64,000 nt of DNA. Source: Cherax quadricarinatus. Lineage: Eukaryota; Arthropoda; Malacostraca; Decapoda; Parastacidae. This document shows, piece by piece, positions 1 through 9,136 of the stretch (position 1 is the first letter of the stretch; every line of letters starts with the position of its first letter). The position numbers were made by a program, and so were the translations under genes. Where the stretch lies: contig NC_091355.1 of assembly GCF_038502225.1 (NCBI RefSeq), positions 18,778,696 to 18,842,695 on the forward strand, given 5' to 3'. Below the pieces are notes generated by a model. That model saw only the letters and a list, made by a program, of their open reading frames with translations. It was not told the origin of the DNA and did no database searches.

Positions 1-810
1 CTCACCTAGATTATGCAGCTCAATTCTGGTCTCCACATTACAGAATGGACATAAATTCGTTAGAAAACATTCAGCGTAGGATGACTAAATTAATACATAG
101 CATTAGAAATCTTCCTTATGAAGAAAGATTGAAGTCTCTTAAGTTACATTCACTTGTTAGACGAAGAATGAGGGGAGACCTGATCGAAGTGTATAAGTGG
201 AAGATAGGTATTAATAAAGGGGATATTAACAAGGTCTTGAGGATATCTCTCCAGGAGAGAACCCGCTGTAATGGATTTAAATTGGATAAGTTTAGATTTA
301 GAAAGGACATAGGAAAGTATTGGTTTGGAAATAGGGTAGTTGATGAGTGGAACAGTCTACCTATGGAAATAAATGGTATAAAATACCGACACAATGGCAA
401 TATAAACACAAATGCAGTATAATGTGAACCTTTATTGACTACGTTTCGCCCACACAGTGGGCTTTTTCAAGTCACAAACAGAACTGTTTGTGACTTGAAA
501 AAGCCCACTGTGTGGGCGAAACGTAGTCAATAAAGGATCACATTATACTGCATTTGTGTTTATATTGCCAACAGTCTACCTAGTTGGGTTATTGAGGCTA
601 GGACTTTGGGTAGTTTCAAATTTAGGTTGGATAAGTACATGAGTGGGAGGGGTTGGATTTGAGTGGGACTTGCACATCAGAGCTTATTTCTTGGGTAGCA
701 TTGAAAATTGGGTTGGTCAAATGTTTGTTAGTGGGATGAATTGTAAGGACCTGCCTAGTATGGGCCAACAGGCCTGCTGCAGTGTTCCTCCTTTCTTATG
801 TTCTTATGTT
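1..810 (+). mobile_element. LINE-A (CR1-like) 3' fragment
   Basis: This is the 3' end of a CR1-like non-LTR retrotransposon that enters from the left window edge. The first 360 bases encode the same C-terminal reverse-transcriptase tail (QRRMTK, RRRMRGD, YKWKIGINKGDINKVL, FRFRKDIGKYWF) as the end of ORF2 in the intact copy at 2224-6301. The coding part is interrupted at 363-569 by a Penelope-type foldback and resumes at 570. The fragment ends at 790-810 in tandem TTCTTATG units, the kind of 8-bp 3' repeat typical of CR1 elements. It abuts a LINE-B fragment at 811, so it may have inserted into that older copy. The frame is broken; this is a dead copy. Confidence 0.85.
363..569. mobile_element. 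Penelope-type foldback, terminus T1, with TSD
   Basis: A 207-bp insertion in the LINE-A fragment. The flanks carry a 12-bp target-site duplication, AACAGTCTACCT, at 351-362 and 570-581. Positions 395-570 form a near-perfect inverted repeat centred at 482-483 with arms of about 88 bases; one arm position differs (near 426/539). Each arm contains the stem GCCCAC-TGT-GTGGGC followed by GAAACGT, then CAATAAAGG. The left extension 363-394 contains a short palindromic tail (GGTATaaaATACC) that recurs beside other termini in this window. The same terminus is found at the end of the Penelope-like element at 9740-11195, which is why I assign it to that family. Confidence 0.85.
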
Positions 811-1730
811 AACCTCCAAGAAGATATAAACAAAGTTTTCCAGTGGGCAACGGTAAACAATATGATGTTCAATGAGGACAAATTCCAACTACTGCGTTAT
901 GGAAAACTGGATGAGATAATAACTAGAACAGAGTATACTACAAACTCTGGCCATACAATAGAGCGGAAAAATAATGTAAGGGACCTGGGAGTAATAATGT
1001 CTGAGGATCTCACTTTCAAGGATCACAACAGTGCCACGATCGCAAGTGCATAGAAAATGATAGGATGGATAATGAGAACGATCAAAACGAGAGATTCCAA
1101 GCCAATGATGATCCTTTTCAAATCACTTGTTCTCTCTAGGCTGGAATACTGCTGTACATTAACATCTCCATTCAAAGCAGGTGAAATTGCAGATCTATAG
1201 AGTGTACAGAGCTCCTTTACTGCACGTATAAATTCTGTCAAGCACCTTAACTACTGGGAACGCATGGAAGCACTTGATTTGTACTCGTTGGAACGCAGGA
1301 GGGAGACATATACCATAATCTACACTTGGAAAATCCTGGAAGGAATGGTCCCAAATCTGCACACAGAAATCACTCCCTGCGAAAGTAAAAGACTGGGGCA
1401 GGCGATGCAAAATGCCCCCAATTAAAAGTAGGGGCGCCATTGGTGCACTAAAGGAAAACACCATACGCGTCCGGGGCCCAAGACTGTTCAACAGCCTCCC
1501 ATCAAGCATTAGAAGAATTACCAATAAACCCCAGGCTGCCTTCAAGAGAGAGCTGGACAGGTACCTAAAGTCAGTGCCGGATCAGCCGGGCTGTGGCTCG
1601 TACGTTGGACTGCGTGCGGCCAGCAGTAACAGCCTGGTTGATTAGGCCCTGATCCACCGGGGGGCCTGGTCATGGACCGGGCCGCGGGGGCGTTGATCCC
1701 CGGAATAACCTCCAGGTAATCCAGTTATGA
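811..1730 (+). mobile_element. LINE-B fragment (reverse transcriptase C-terminal half), decayed
   Basis: A fragment of a second non-LTR family. Conceptual translation gives NNMMFNEDKFQLLRYGKL, NVRDLGVIMSEDLTFKDHN, LYSLERRRE and RGPRLFNSLPSSIR, the region downstream of the reverse-transcriptase catalytic box and the C-terminal tail. Stops at 1051 and near 1198 and a frameshift near 1395 show it is a pseudogene. The end (GGGCGTTGATCCCCGGAATA, then CTCCAGGTA, near 1690-1720) matches the ends of the LINE-B copies at 8815-8835 and 31108-31130. The start coincides exactly with the end of the LINE-A 3' repeat. Confidence 0.8.
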
Positions 1731-2060
1731 CTGGTGTAGGTCGAGTGAATGCATTTGCCTAATCTGCAGAGGACTGCTGACTTCAGCGCCGCCTGCTGGC
1801 CCCCTCATGGATCTACCCGTGTTAGAAAAGGACGGGAGGAGGTAAGTGACAAATGGGCCAGTCAGGTTGCCTGGGGCGTTTGGTGCTTGGTTATCTGGCT
1901 GCCTGAAAATATTTGCCCTAATGTATCTTTCATCTTTCAGTTTTTTTTAGGTCTTCTTTTATTGCAAATGAATGCTTTAAATTCTCTCTCAATCCTTTCA
2001 ATGGCCTTCAGCTTATTTTATGAGAATTTATTGTGTTTTTGTAGTAATTGCTGTTGTTAA
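1731..2060. other. Unassigned spacer
   Basis: I see no gene or recognisable repeat here. A 103-codon open stretch at 1749-2060 lacks any motif I recognise and its second half is T-rich and hydrophobic by composition only. Confidence 0.5.
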
Positions 2061-2223
2061 ATAACAAAAAAAGGCACAATACTGTGACTGGAACGATACA
2101 TAAATAACCCGCACATAGAATAGAGGAGTTTACGACGACGTTTCGGTCCGATTTGGACCATTTACAAAGTGACTTTGTAAATAGTCCAAGTCGGACCGAA
2201 ACGTCGTCGTAAGCTCCTCTCTT
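2061..2223. mobile_element. Penelope-type foldback, terminus T3, truncated on the right
   Basis: Inverted T3 termini meet at about 2167-2177 (TTACAAAG-tga-CTTTGTAA). Each arm carries GGTCC-AAGTC-GGACC (one mismatch in the left arm and one in the right) followed by GAAACGTCGTCG. The left flank keeps the T3 outer end (AACCCGCACAT, GGCACAATACTGTGACTGG). The right arm stops after CTCCTCTCTTC, where the CR1 LINE begins, so the LINE or a rearrangement removed the rest. Confidence 0.75.
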
Positions 2224-2359
2224 CAGCTCAGTGGTGACGTGTACTTAGCTCTGTGAAGACCTGTTTGTGTGCTCTTGAGTGGTGACCTGTACTTTGAGTG
2301 CTGACCTATACTTGGCTCTGTGAAGAAGTGTCTTGTTTGCTCCCCTGGACTGAACCAAG

Positions 2360-3196
2360 ATGCCCTCCATCGAGCAACTTTACCAGCAACTTAAGGAAGA
2401 ATTGAGGGCAGCGAAGATGGAGATACGGCGATTGACCGAGGAAAACAAGAGGATTCGTAGTAGTCCTGTTTCGAGTCCTCAGGTCAAGAAGGGATCGTGG
2501 TCAGTGGCTGGACAGCAGGGGACGACGAAGTTGACGATCAAGAAGACGAATGGAAAGCCAGAAACGATGAAGAAGAAAGAGACTGCTGTGGAAACTCCCG
2601 TGGAAACCTCCAACGCATTCTCGGTGCTACCCGACGAATGTGAGTCTACTACTGGGATCGTCACGACGAACGACAACAAGGAAGGTAAGAATATTGTTGT
2701 TGTTGGGGATAGCCAGGTTAGATACATGGATAGGGCATTCTGCTTGAAGGACAGGAGTAGGAGACAAAGGGTATGCTTTCCTGGGGCTGGGATGGAGGAC
2801 ATTGTTAGCCGGCTTGACAACATCATGAACGGTAATGGGATCAATCCTATTATTTGCCTCAGTGCTGGAGGCAATGATGTAGGCAAGCGTAGAAGTGAGG
2901 ATTTAGTTAGAAAGTTCAGGACAGCTATAGACATGATTAGGAAGAAGGGGGGGCGCCCTGTTATATGTGGCATTTTGCCAAGAAGAGGTGTTGGTAATGA
3001 ATGGTTGTCCAGAGCAATTGGTATTAATTGTTGGCTGGATAAACACTGTAAGGATAATGCAGTACCATTCATTGACAACTGGGACAACTTCTATGGCCGA
3101 AATGACATGTATGCCAGGGATGGGGTTCACTTATCCAGGGCAGGTGTGGGTTTTCTTGCTAACTCAGTTGAGGGGGTTGTTAGGACTTTAAACTAG
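2360..3196 (+). CDS. CR1-like LINE ORF1: coiled-coil plus SGNH/GDSL esterase-like protein
   Basis: A 278-residue ORF1 protein, predicted to bind element RNA and form part of the retrotransposition particle. Residues 1-35 (IEQLYQQLKEELRAAKM) look like a short coiled coil, followed by a lysine-rich linker (about 40-75). Residues 112-278 look like an SGNH hydrolase: block I GDSQ with Ser118, block III GGND at 170-173, and block V with Asp254 and His257 in DGVHLS. All catalytic positions expected for the fold are present. Esterase-type ORF1 proteins are known in CR1 LINEs; their role is unsettled. The ATG at 2360 is the first in frame after the leader. ORF2 starts 14 bp after the stop in another frame, so reinitiation or an internal start is needed. 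The open frame suggests recent insertion. Confidence 0.88.
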   Translation: MPSIEQLYQQLKEELRAAKMEIRRLTEENKRIRSSPVSSPQVKKGSWSVAGQQGTTKLTIKKTNGKPETMKKKETAVETPVETSNAFSVLPDECESTTGIVTTNDNKEGKNIVVVGDSQVRYMDRAFCLKDRSRRQRVCFPGAGMEDIVSRLDNIMNGNGINPIICLSAGGNDVGKRRSEDLVRKFRTAIDMIRKKGGRPVICGILPRRGVGNEWLSRAIGINCWLDKHCKDNAVPFIDNWDNFYGRNDMYARDGVHLSRAGVGFLANSVEGVVRTLN

Positions 3197-3210
3197 GATT
3201 AGTTAGAGGT

Positions 3211-6174
3211 ATGGGTTTTGAAATGATTAATAATGAGTATGGATATATTGACTTATGCTCTGATATTAAGAATCTTAATAGTAACTGTCATGGAGTAACT
3301 CTGGGTAATGATAATTTCAGAAATTGTGTAAAAACAAAGATGAATAGGAAAAATGTGCAGAAGAAAAAACATATGATGGTATTTTATGCTAACAGTCGAA
3401 GTGCAAGAAATAAAATTAATGAACTACGTTTGGTAGCATGTGCTGGGAACTTTGATATCATTGCATTAACTGAAACGTGGTATGATTTAAGGAGTCGGGA
3501 TATGACTGCTGAGTGTAATATTCAGGGATTTAAGTTATTCAATGTGGATAGATGTAATGGGAAGGGGGGAGGAGTTGCATTGTATGTTCGAGAAAATATT
3601 AATTGTTGCATAAAAAAAGGTATAAAAATAGATGGAGCAGTAACAGAGTCTGTTTGGGTAGAGTTCGTGGAGGGTCAAGAAAAACTAATTCTAGGTGTAA
3701 TATACCGACCTCCAGGCTTGGATCACGATAGAGGGAGACTTCTTTGGGACGAAATTGTTAGGGCTTCTGGACACAGTAACGTAGTCATAGTAGGGGACTT
3801 TAACTTTAGCCAAATTGACTGGAATTCTTTGACAGGTAATCTAGAGTCCAGTGACTTCATGGAAACAGTTCAGGACTGTTTTCTGAAACAGAGTGTAACT
3901 GAACCTACCAGGGGTAATAATTTGCTAGACCTAGTCTTGTCAAATAAGGAAACACTCGTGAATAATCTGGAGATCACTGAAGAGCTTGGCGCAAGTGATC
4001 ACAAATCCATCACCTTTAGCATTAATTGGGAATGCAAGAATAATGATAATACAGTAAAAATCCCCGATTTTCGTTCTGCCGATTATAATGGACTTAGGGA
4101 ACATCTGTCTAATCTTGATTGGGGTTATCTAGCTAATGATTTTATTGACGATAATCATACTTATGAATATGAAGGGATCTGCTTTTATGATTGTTTTCTT
4201 AATAATGTACACAGTGCCCAGAGTATATACATTCCCCAGAGAGAAATTAGGTCTAATAATAACGATCCCAAATGGGTTAACAGGAGGCTAAAGCATCTAT
4301 TAGGGGAGAAAAGGGGAATTTATAGGCGCATCAGAAGAGGAGAGGTTAACCTTACTGACCAATATGTTCAGCTTAAAAGAGAAGTAAAAAAGGCGATTAG
4401 AAAGGCTAAACGTGACTATGAAATTAGAGTCGCTAATGAATCAAAGACTAATCCAAAGGGGTTCTTTCAAGTGTATAGGACGAAGGTGAAGGAAAAAGTA
4501 GGACCTCTGAAATCTGGGAATGGACAGCTGACGGATAATGAACTGGAAATGTGTTCCTTATTTAATGACTATTTTTTGTCAGTTTTTACACAGGAAGATG
4601 TAAATGAGATTCCAGTAATTAACAATTATTTAGTTCCTGATGAATTTAAGTTAACTAATATTACTGTCACGAGGGACATGGTTATTAAACAGATAGACAA
4701 ACTGAAACAAAATAAGTCCCCGGGACCCGATGAGTTGTTTTCAAGGGTACTTAAGGAATGCAAGATGGAGCTTAGTCAGCCATTAACGAGTGTATTCAAT
4801 GCGTCCATCCTTACCAGTGTTGTGCCAGAGATGTGGAAGATGGCTAATGTGGTTCCTATATTCAAATCAGGGGATAAGTCCACTCCTTCAAATTACCGTC
4901 CAATAAGCCTGACATCTATAGTGGGCAAGTTATTAGAATCAATTATAGCTGACATTATCAGAAGTCACCTTGAAGAGCATAACTTGATAAATGAATCTCA
5001 GCATGGATTCACGAGAGGTCGTTCCTGCCTGACAAACTTACTGACGTTCTTCAATAGAACATTTGAGGCAGTTGACAGTGATAAGGAATATGATATTGTT
5101 TATTTGGATTTTAGTAAAGCCTTCGACAGAGTACCTCACAAGAGACTCTTAAGAAAAGTGGCAGCTCATGGTATAGGAGGTAAAGTTCTAGCATGGATTG
5201 AGGCATGGCTTACCAATAGAAAGCAGAGAGTTACCATTAATGGAGTGAAATCTGAATGGGGATTAGTCACTAGTGGCGTTCCACAAGGATCAGTTTTAGG
5301 CCCTCTCTTGTTCATAATTTACATTAATGACCTTGATGAAGGGATTACTAGTGACATGAGTAAGTTTGCTGATGATACAAAGATAGGCCGTATAATTCAC
5401 TCTGAGGAGGATATCAATGAACTCCAGGACGATTTGAACAAATTAATGTCTTGGTCTGAGAAATGGCAGATGAAGTTTAATGTGGATAAGTGTAAGGTAC
5501 TTGCCCTTGGTAATGAAAATAACCCTCGAAGCTATAATCTAGGTGAAGTAGAGCTTGGTCATACAGAATGTGAAAAAGACTTGGGAGTCATGGTAAGCAG
5601 AAATCTAAAGCCAAGACAGCAGTGCCTCAGTGTGCGCAACAAGGCCAACAGATTACTTGGATTTATCTCAAGAAGTATAAGTAACAGAAGTCCAAAAGTT
5701 ATTTTACAGCTCTATACATCACTAGTGAGGCCTCATTTAGATTATGCTGCTCAGTTTTGGTCCCCTTACTACAGGATGGACATAGACTCATTAGAGAACA
5801 TACAGAGAAGAATGACTAAAATGATTTACTGTGTAAGGAACCTCCCGTATGAAGATAGACTTAAAGCCTTAAATCTCCACTCTCTGGAGAGGCGTAGAAT
5901 GAGGGGAGATATCATTGAAGTGTATAAGTGGATGACGGGCATAAACAAGGGAGACATTAATAAAGTACTGAGGGTGTCGAACCAGGTAAGAACCAGGAAT
6001 AATGGATTTAAGTTGGATAAATTTAGATTTAGAAAGGACATAGGTAAGTACTGGTTTTCTAACAGAGTTGTAGATGCGTGGAACAGTCTTCCCAGTGGGG
6101 TGATAGAGGCTAGGACCTTGGGTAGCTTTAAGAAGAGACTGGACAAATATATGAGTGGGAGGGGCTGGGTTTGA
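3211..6174 (+). CDS. CR1-like LINE ORF2: apurinic-type endonuclease and reverse transcriptase
   Basis: A 987-residue uninterrupted polyprotein that would nick target DNA and copy the element RNA at the nick. The endonuclease spans about residues 55-275: ALTETW (Glu88), GDFN at 195-198 and SDH at 262-264. The reverse transcriptase spans about 500-790: SPGPDEL, NYRPISLTS, QHGF.RGRSC, motif A LDFSKAFD at 632-639, motif B SGVPQGSVLGPLLF, the catalytic FADD at 719-722 and motif D WQMKFNVDKCKV. The C-terminal tail (QRRMTKM, RRRMRGDIIEVYKW) matches the fragment at 1-360. Length and domain order are as expected for CR1/L2-group ORF2. All visible catalytic residues are intact, so it could be active; transcription cannot be judged from sequence. 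Confidence 0.92.
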   Translation: MGFEMINNEYGYIDLCSDIKNLNSNCHGVTLGNDNFRNCVKTKMNRKNVQKKKHMMVFYANSRSARNKINELRLVACAGNFDIIALTETWYDLRSRDMTAECNIQGFKLFNVDRCNGKGGGVALYVRENINCCIKKGIKIDGAVTESVWVEFVEGQEKLILGVIYRPPGLDHDRGRLLWDEIVRASGHSNVVIVGDFNFSQIDWNSLTGNLESSDFMETVQDCFLKQSVTEPTRGNNLLDLVLSNKETLVNNLEITEELGASDHKSITFSINWECKNNDNTVKIPDFRSADYNGLREHLSNLDWGYLANDFIDDNHTYEYEGICFYDCFLNNVHSAQSIYIPQREIRSNNNDPKWVNRRLKHLLGEKRGIYRRIRRGEVNLTDQYVQLKREVKKAIRKAKRDYEIRVANESKTNPKGFFQVYRTKVKEKVGPLKSGNGQLTDNELEMCSLFNDYFLSVFTQEDVNEIPVINNYLVPDEFKLTNITVTRDMVIKQIDKLKQNKSPGPDELFSRVLKECKMELSQPLTSVFNASILTSVVPEMWKMANVVPIFKSGDKSTPSNYRPISLTSIVGKLLESIIADIIRSHLEEHNLINESQHGFTRGRSCLTNLLTFFNRTFEAVDSDKEYDIVYLDFSKAFDRVPHKRLLRKVAAHGIGGKVLAWIEAWLTNRKQRVTINGVKSEWGLVTSGVPQGSVLGPLLFIIYINDLDEGITSDMSKFADDTKIGRIIHSEEDINELQDDLNKLMSWSEKWQMKFNVDKCKVLALGNENNPRSYNLGEVELGHTECEKDLGVMVSRNLKPRQQCLSVRNKANRLLGFISRSISNRSPKVILQLYTSLVRPHLDYAAQFWSPYYRMDIDSLENIQRRMTKMIYCVRNLPYEDRLKALNLHSLERRRMRGDIIEVYKWMTGINKGDINKVLRVSNQVRTRNNGFKLDKFRFRKDIGKYWFSNRVVDAWNSLPSGVIEARTLGSFKKRLDKYMSGRGWV

Positions 6175-6301
6175 TTGGTGTCATTGGGTACGGGAGTTAT
6201 TTCTTGGGTGGCTTTAGGTAGAGATCGTTTTGATAAGGACCTGCCTCGTATGGGCCAGTAGGCCTTCTGCAGTGTTCCTACATTCTTATGTTCTTATGTT
6301 T

Positions 6302-6435
6302 GTTTTTATTTTCGTTCTGTTATATTTCATTATTATTCAGAATTTGATTATATTTTCCTTATTCTCAAAAAGTAGTGAAACATGAGTCTTCCAAGTAGGT
6401 CTAAGGCATCATTCTTCACATGACAACAGTAAAGG
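6302..6435. other. AT-rich spacer
   Basis: Short unassigned stretch between the CR1 3' repeats and the 29-bp minisatellite. Confidence 0.4.
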
Positions 6436-6712
6436 GAAAGGGTAAGAATATTTTTACACTTAATGTGGGAAAGATAAGAATGTACAGAACATAGATGGGG
6501 AGGGTAAGAATATATACAACATAGATGGGGAGGGTAAGAATATATACAACATAGATGGGGAAGGTAAGAATATATACAACATAGATGGGGAGGGTAAAAA
6601 TATATACAACATAGATGGGGAGGGTAAGAATATATACAACATAGATGGGGAGGGTAAGAATATATACAACATAGATGGGGAGGGTAAGAATTTATACAAC
6701 ATACATGGGGAG
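6436..6712 (+). repeat. 29-bp minisatellite, left block
   Basis: About nine units containing ATATATACAACATAGATGGG and AGGGTAAGA. The same unit, in the same orientation, returns at 9137-9550 after 2.4 kb of mobile elements, so the two blocks were probably one array. ORFs through it (reading LPSPSMLYIF or PPHLCCIYSY on the minus strand) are by-products of the repeat. Confidence 0.9.
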
Positions 6713-6970
6713 GAGACACTTATGCAACATATGGGAATCTTTATTGAGGAAACGTTTCGCCACACAGCTGCTTCATCAGTCCAATACAAAGCAAAACGGT
6801 GAAAGGAGAGGAGGAGTTTGACGTATTCAATCCCTCAGCCTGGAGTCGGTGTGTTCAGTCCATAAATCTTGTAGAATGTACAGCATAGGGCCGTACGTTT
6901 CTCAATAAAGATTCCCATATGTTGCATAAGTGTCTCAATTCAACTTGTCGGTTTTTTAAAACCATTTAAT
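6713..6970. mobile_element. Penelope-type termini T2, inverted pair with internal segment
   Basis: Left terminus on the minus strand at 6713-6785: read in reverse it has CTGATGA (6773-6779), a CTGTGTGGC loop, GAAA (6755-6758), CGTTTC, CAATAAAG and GTTGCATAAGTGTCTC. A matching right terminus runs forward at 6898-6946 and ends in a TGTCGGTTTTTTAAAACC tail to 6970. Between them (6786-6897) is a pLTR-like internal segment that also occurs, inverted, at 8930-9030. Confidence 0.75.
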
Positions 6971-7147
6971 ACATCTTTCAGACACTGCAGCATCATGGGA
7001 TCTTGATACAAATAATTCTTCAAAACATGTTCAACTTTTGGACGAAAGCCCCAAGCCCAGACTCGTGGAACTCTGTGCTCATTAAGAACTGCAAGAAACC
7101 CCTCTCACGTGCCCTAAGTACACTATGGAGAAGGAGCTTGGACATAG

Positions 7148-8300
7148 GTGAAATTCCAGTCACTTAAAACAACGGATATAGTCCCACTCCATAAAGGTGG
7201 CAGCATAGCATTAGCTAAGAACTATATGTCAATAGCTCTAACGTCCCACATCATAAAAATCTTTGAAAGAGTGCTAAGAAGTATGATTGCAAACAACCTG
7301 GATTCCCAAAAACTGCACAATCCAGGGCAACATGGGTTCAGGGCAGGTCGCTCCTGCCTCTCACAACTACTGGATCACTATGATATGGCCTTGGATGCAC
7401 TGGAAGAAAAACAGAAATGCAGCATAAGTGTTTGACAAGTGCAATCATGGAGTAATAGCGCACAAAATACGTGCTAAAGGAATAACTAGCAAAGTGGGGA
7501 GATGGATCTTCAACTTCCTAACCAATCGAACAGAGAATTGATCAACAGAGTTAAATCGGAGGCTGCCATAGTGAAGAGCTCTGTTCCACAAGGCACAGTA
7601 CTCGCCCCCATCCTGTTCCTCATCCTCATATCAGACATAGACAGAGATGTAATCCACAGCACCGTATCACCCTTTTGCAGACGATACTAGGATCTGCATG
7701 AGACTGTCATCTATTGAGGACACTATTAACCTCCAAGAAGATATAAACCAAGTTTTCCAATGGACAACGGAAAACAATATGATGTTCAATGAGGACAAAT
7801 TCCAACTACTCCGTTATGGAAAACTGGAGGGGGTAATAACTAGAACAGAGTATACTTCAAACTCTGGCCATACAATAGAGCGGAGAAATAATGTAAGGGA
7901 CTTGGGAGTAGTAATGTCTGAGGATCTCACTTTCAAGGATTACAACAGTGCCACGATCACAAGTGCAAAGAAAATGATAGAACGGATAATGAGAACGTTC
8001 AAAACGAGAGATGCCAAGCCAATGATGATTCTTTTCAAATCACTTCTCTCTAGGCTGGAATACTGCTGTGCATTAACGTCTCCGTTCATAGCAGGTGAAA
8101 TTGCAGATCTAGAGAGTGTACAGAAAACCTTAACTGCACGTATAAGCTCTATCAAACACCTCAGCTACTGGGAACACTTGGAAGCACTTGACTTGTACTC
8201 ATTGGAAAGCAGGAGAGAGAGATATATCAATCTACACTTGGAAAATCCTGGAAGGAATGGTCCCGAATCTGCACACACAAATCACTCCCTACGAAAGTAA
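7148..8300 (+). pseudogene. LINE-B reverse transcriptase remnant
   Basis: The longest coding remnants are 7148-7435, 7502-7690 and 7698-8300. They correspond in order to the finger/palm entry, motif B and the post-catalytic region of a CR1/L2/Jockey-group reverse transcriptase. The motif A stretch (DFAKAFDKCDHG in the copy at 21.7 kb) is reduced here to the end of the motif (VFDKCNHG) by a deletion near 7430. At least three frame changes separate the parts. No function is expected. Confidence 0.75.
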
Positions 8301-8326
8301 AAGACTGGGCAGGCGATGCAAAATAC

Positions 8327-8516
8327 GTAAAGTAAAAGGACACAAGTGCAACTAATGTGACATTTATTGTGGCAACGTTTCGCTCTCCAGGAGCTTTATC
8401 AAGCCATGGCTTGATAAAGCTCCTGGAGAGCGAAACGTTGCCACAATAAATGTCACATTAGTTGCACTTGTGTCCTTTTACTTTACATATTGTCGGTAAT
8501 TCTACCAACTTTATTA
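8327..8516. mobile_element. Penelope-type foldback, terminus T4, with TSD
   Basis: A 190-bp insertion in LINE-B. A 13-bp target-site duplication CGATGCAAAATAC lies at 8314-8326 and 8517-8529. Positions 8327-8486 are a perfect or near-perfect inverted repeat centred on CCATGG at 8404-8409, arms about 80 bases. Each arm holds TTGATAAA, GCTC-CTGGA-GAGC, GAAACGTTG and CAATAAATG. A 30-bp single tail (8487-8516) starts ATTGTCGGTAATTCTACCAA, like the tail of the T1 and T2 copies. Confidence 0.88.
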
Positions 8517-8860
8517 CGATGCAAAATACCCCGAATTAAAAGCAGGGGCACCATTGATACACTAGAGAAAACACCCTAAGTGTCCGGGGCCCAAAACTGT
8601 TCAACAGTCTCCCACCAAGCATAAGGGAAATTACCAATAGGCCCCTGTCTGCCTTCAAGATGGAGCTAGTCAGATACCTAAAGTCAGTGCGGGATCAGCC
8701 GGGCTGTGGTTCATACGTTGGACTACGTGCGGCCAGCAGTAATAACCTGGTTGATCAGGCCCTGATCCACCGGAAGGCCTGGTCGTCGGCCGGGCCGCGG
8801 GGACGTTGATCCCCGGAATAACTTCCAGGTAGACTCCTCTAGGTAGACTAGTGGAAGGTT

Positions 8861-9136
8861 CCACTATGACCCCGCCTCATCCTGCTTCCCCTCACCTGAC
8901 TACAGTATATAAGCCACGTCTACGGCCCTATGCTGTACATTCTACAAGATTGATGGACTGAACACATCAACTCCAGGCTGAGGGACTGATTACCTCAAAC
9001 TCCTCTCCTTTCACCTTTCTGCTTTGTATTGGACTGATGAAGTCGCTGTGTGGCGAAACGTTTCCCCAATAAGGATTCCCATATGTTGCATAAATGTCTC
9101 AATCTTCAATTTGCCGTTTTTTTAAACCATTTAACA
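8861..9136 (+). mobile_element. Penelope-type pLTR, terminus T2
   Basis: A forward copy of about 275 bp. It has a TATATAAG box at 8906-8913, a middle part shared with 6786-6897, and then CTGATGA at 9034-9040, a 14-base spacer with CTGTGTGG, GAAA at 9055-9058, CGTTTC, CAATAAGG and the GTTGCATAAATGTCTC end, followed by the TGCCGTTTTTTTAAACC tail. The CTGANGA and GAAA boxes and their spacing resemble a type I hammerhead core, with one extra A after CTGATGA. Confidence 0.75.
8906..8913 (+). promoter_or_regulatory. TATA-like box in a Penelope-type pLTR
   Basis: TATATAAG sits about 130 bp upstream of the hammerhead-like core of the T2 pLTR. It could be the element's own promoter. The position is suggestive only; no initiator can be assigned. 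Confidence 0.3.

Larger units (their letters stand above)
2224..6301 (+). mobile_element. Apparently full-length CR1-like LINE (LINE-A)
   Basis: A non-LTR retrotransposon with a short 5' leader (2224-2359), ORF1 (2360-3196), ORF2 (3211-6174) and a 3' UTR ending in TTCTTATG repeats at 6281-6301. The leader contains two imperfect copies of a segment reading GCTCTGTGAAGA. ORF1 carries an SGNH-type esterase domain and ORF2 an endonuclease plus reverse transcriptase, the arrangement known for CR1 elements. Neither ORF is interrupted. No clear target-site duplication is visible, which is usual for CR1. The exact 5' end is inferred from where the T3 terminus stops. Confidence 0.88.
6971..8860 (+). 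mobile_element. LINE-B copy, decayed, interrupted by a T4 foldback
   Basis: A 5'-truncated LINE-B retrotransposon. Reverse-transcriptase motifs are visible but spread over several frames: SPDSWNS (about 7055), the YRPIS-like block (about 7220), HGFRAGRSCLSQLL (about 7330), KSSVPQGTVLAPILFLILIS (about 7575) and a broken catalytic box (CRRY with the frame lost, about 7675). The C-terminal region 7698-8300 stays open (FQLLRYGKL, NVRDLGVVMSEDLTF, RLEYCCALTSPF). The Penelope-type insertion at 8327-8516 splits the tail, and coding similarity resumes at 8530 (RGPKLFNSLPPSIR). It ends near 8840 with CTCTAGGTAGAC-type tail repeats. Pseudogene. Confidence 0.82.

Noticed and set aside
1749..2060. 103-codon ORF after the LINE-B fragment
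   Set aside because: No motif and second half is T-rich; likely chance.
2479..3087. Minus-strand ORF of 202 codons
   Set aside because: Shadow of CR1 ORF1.
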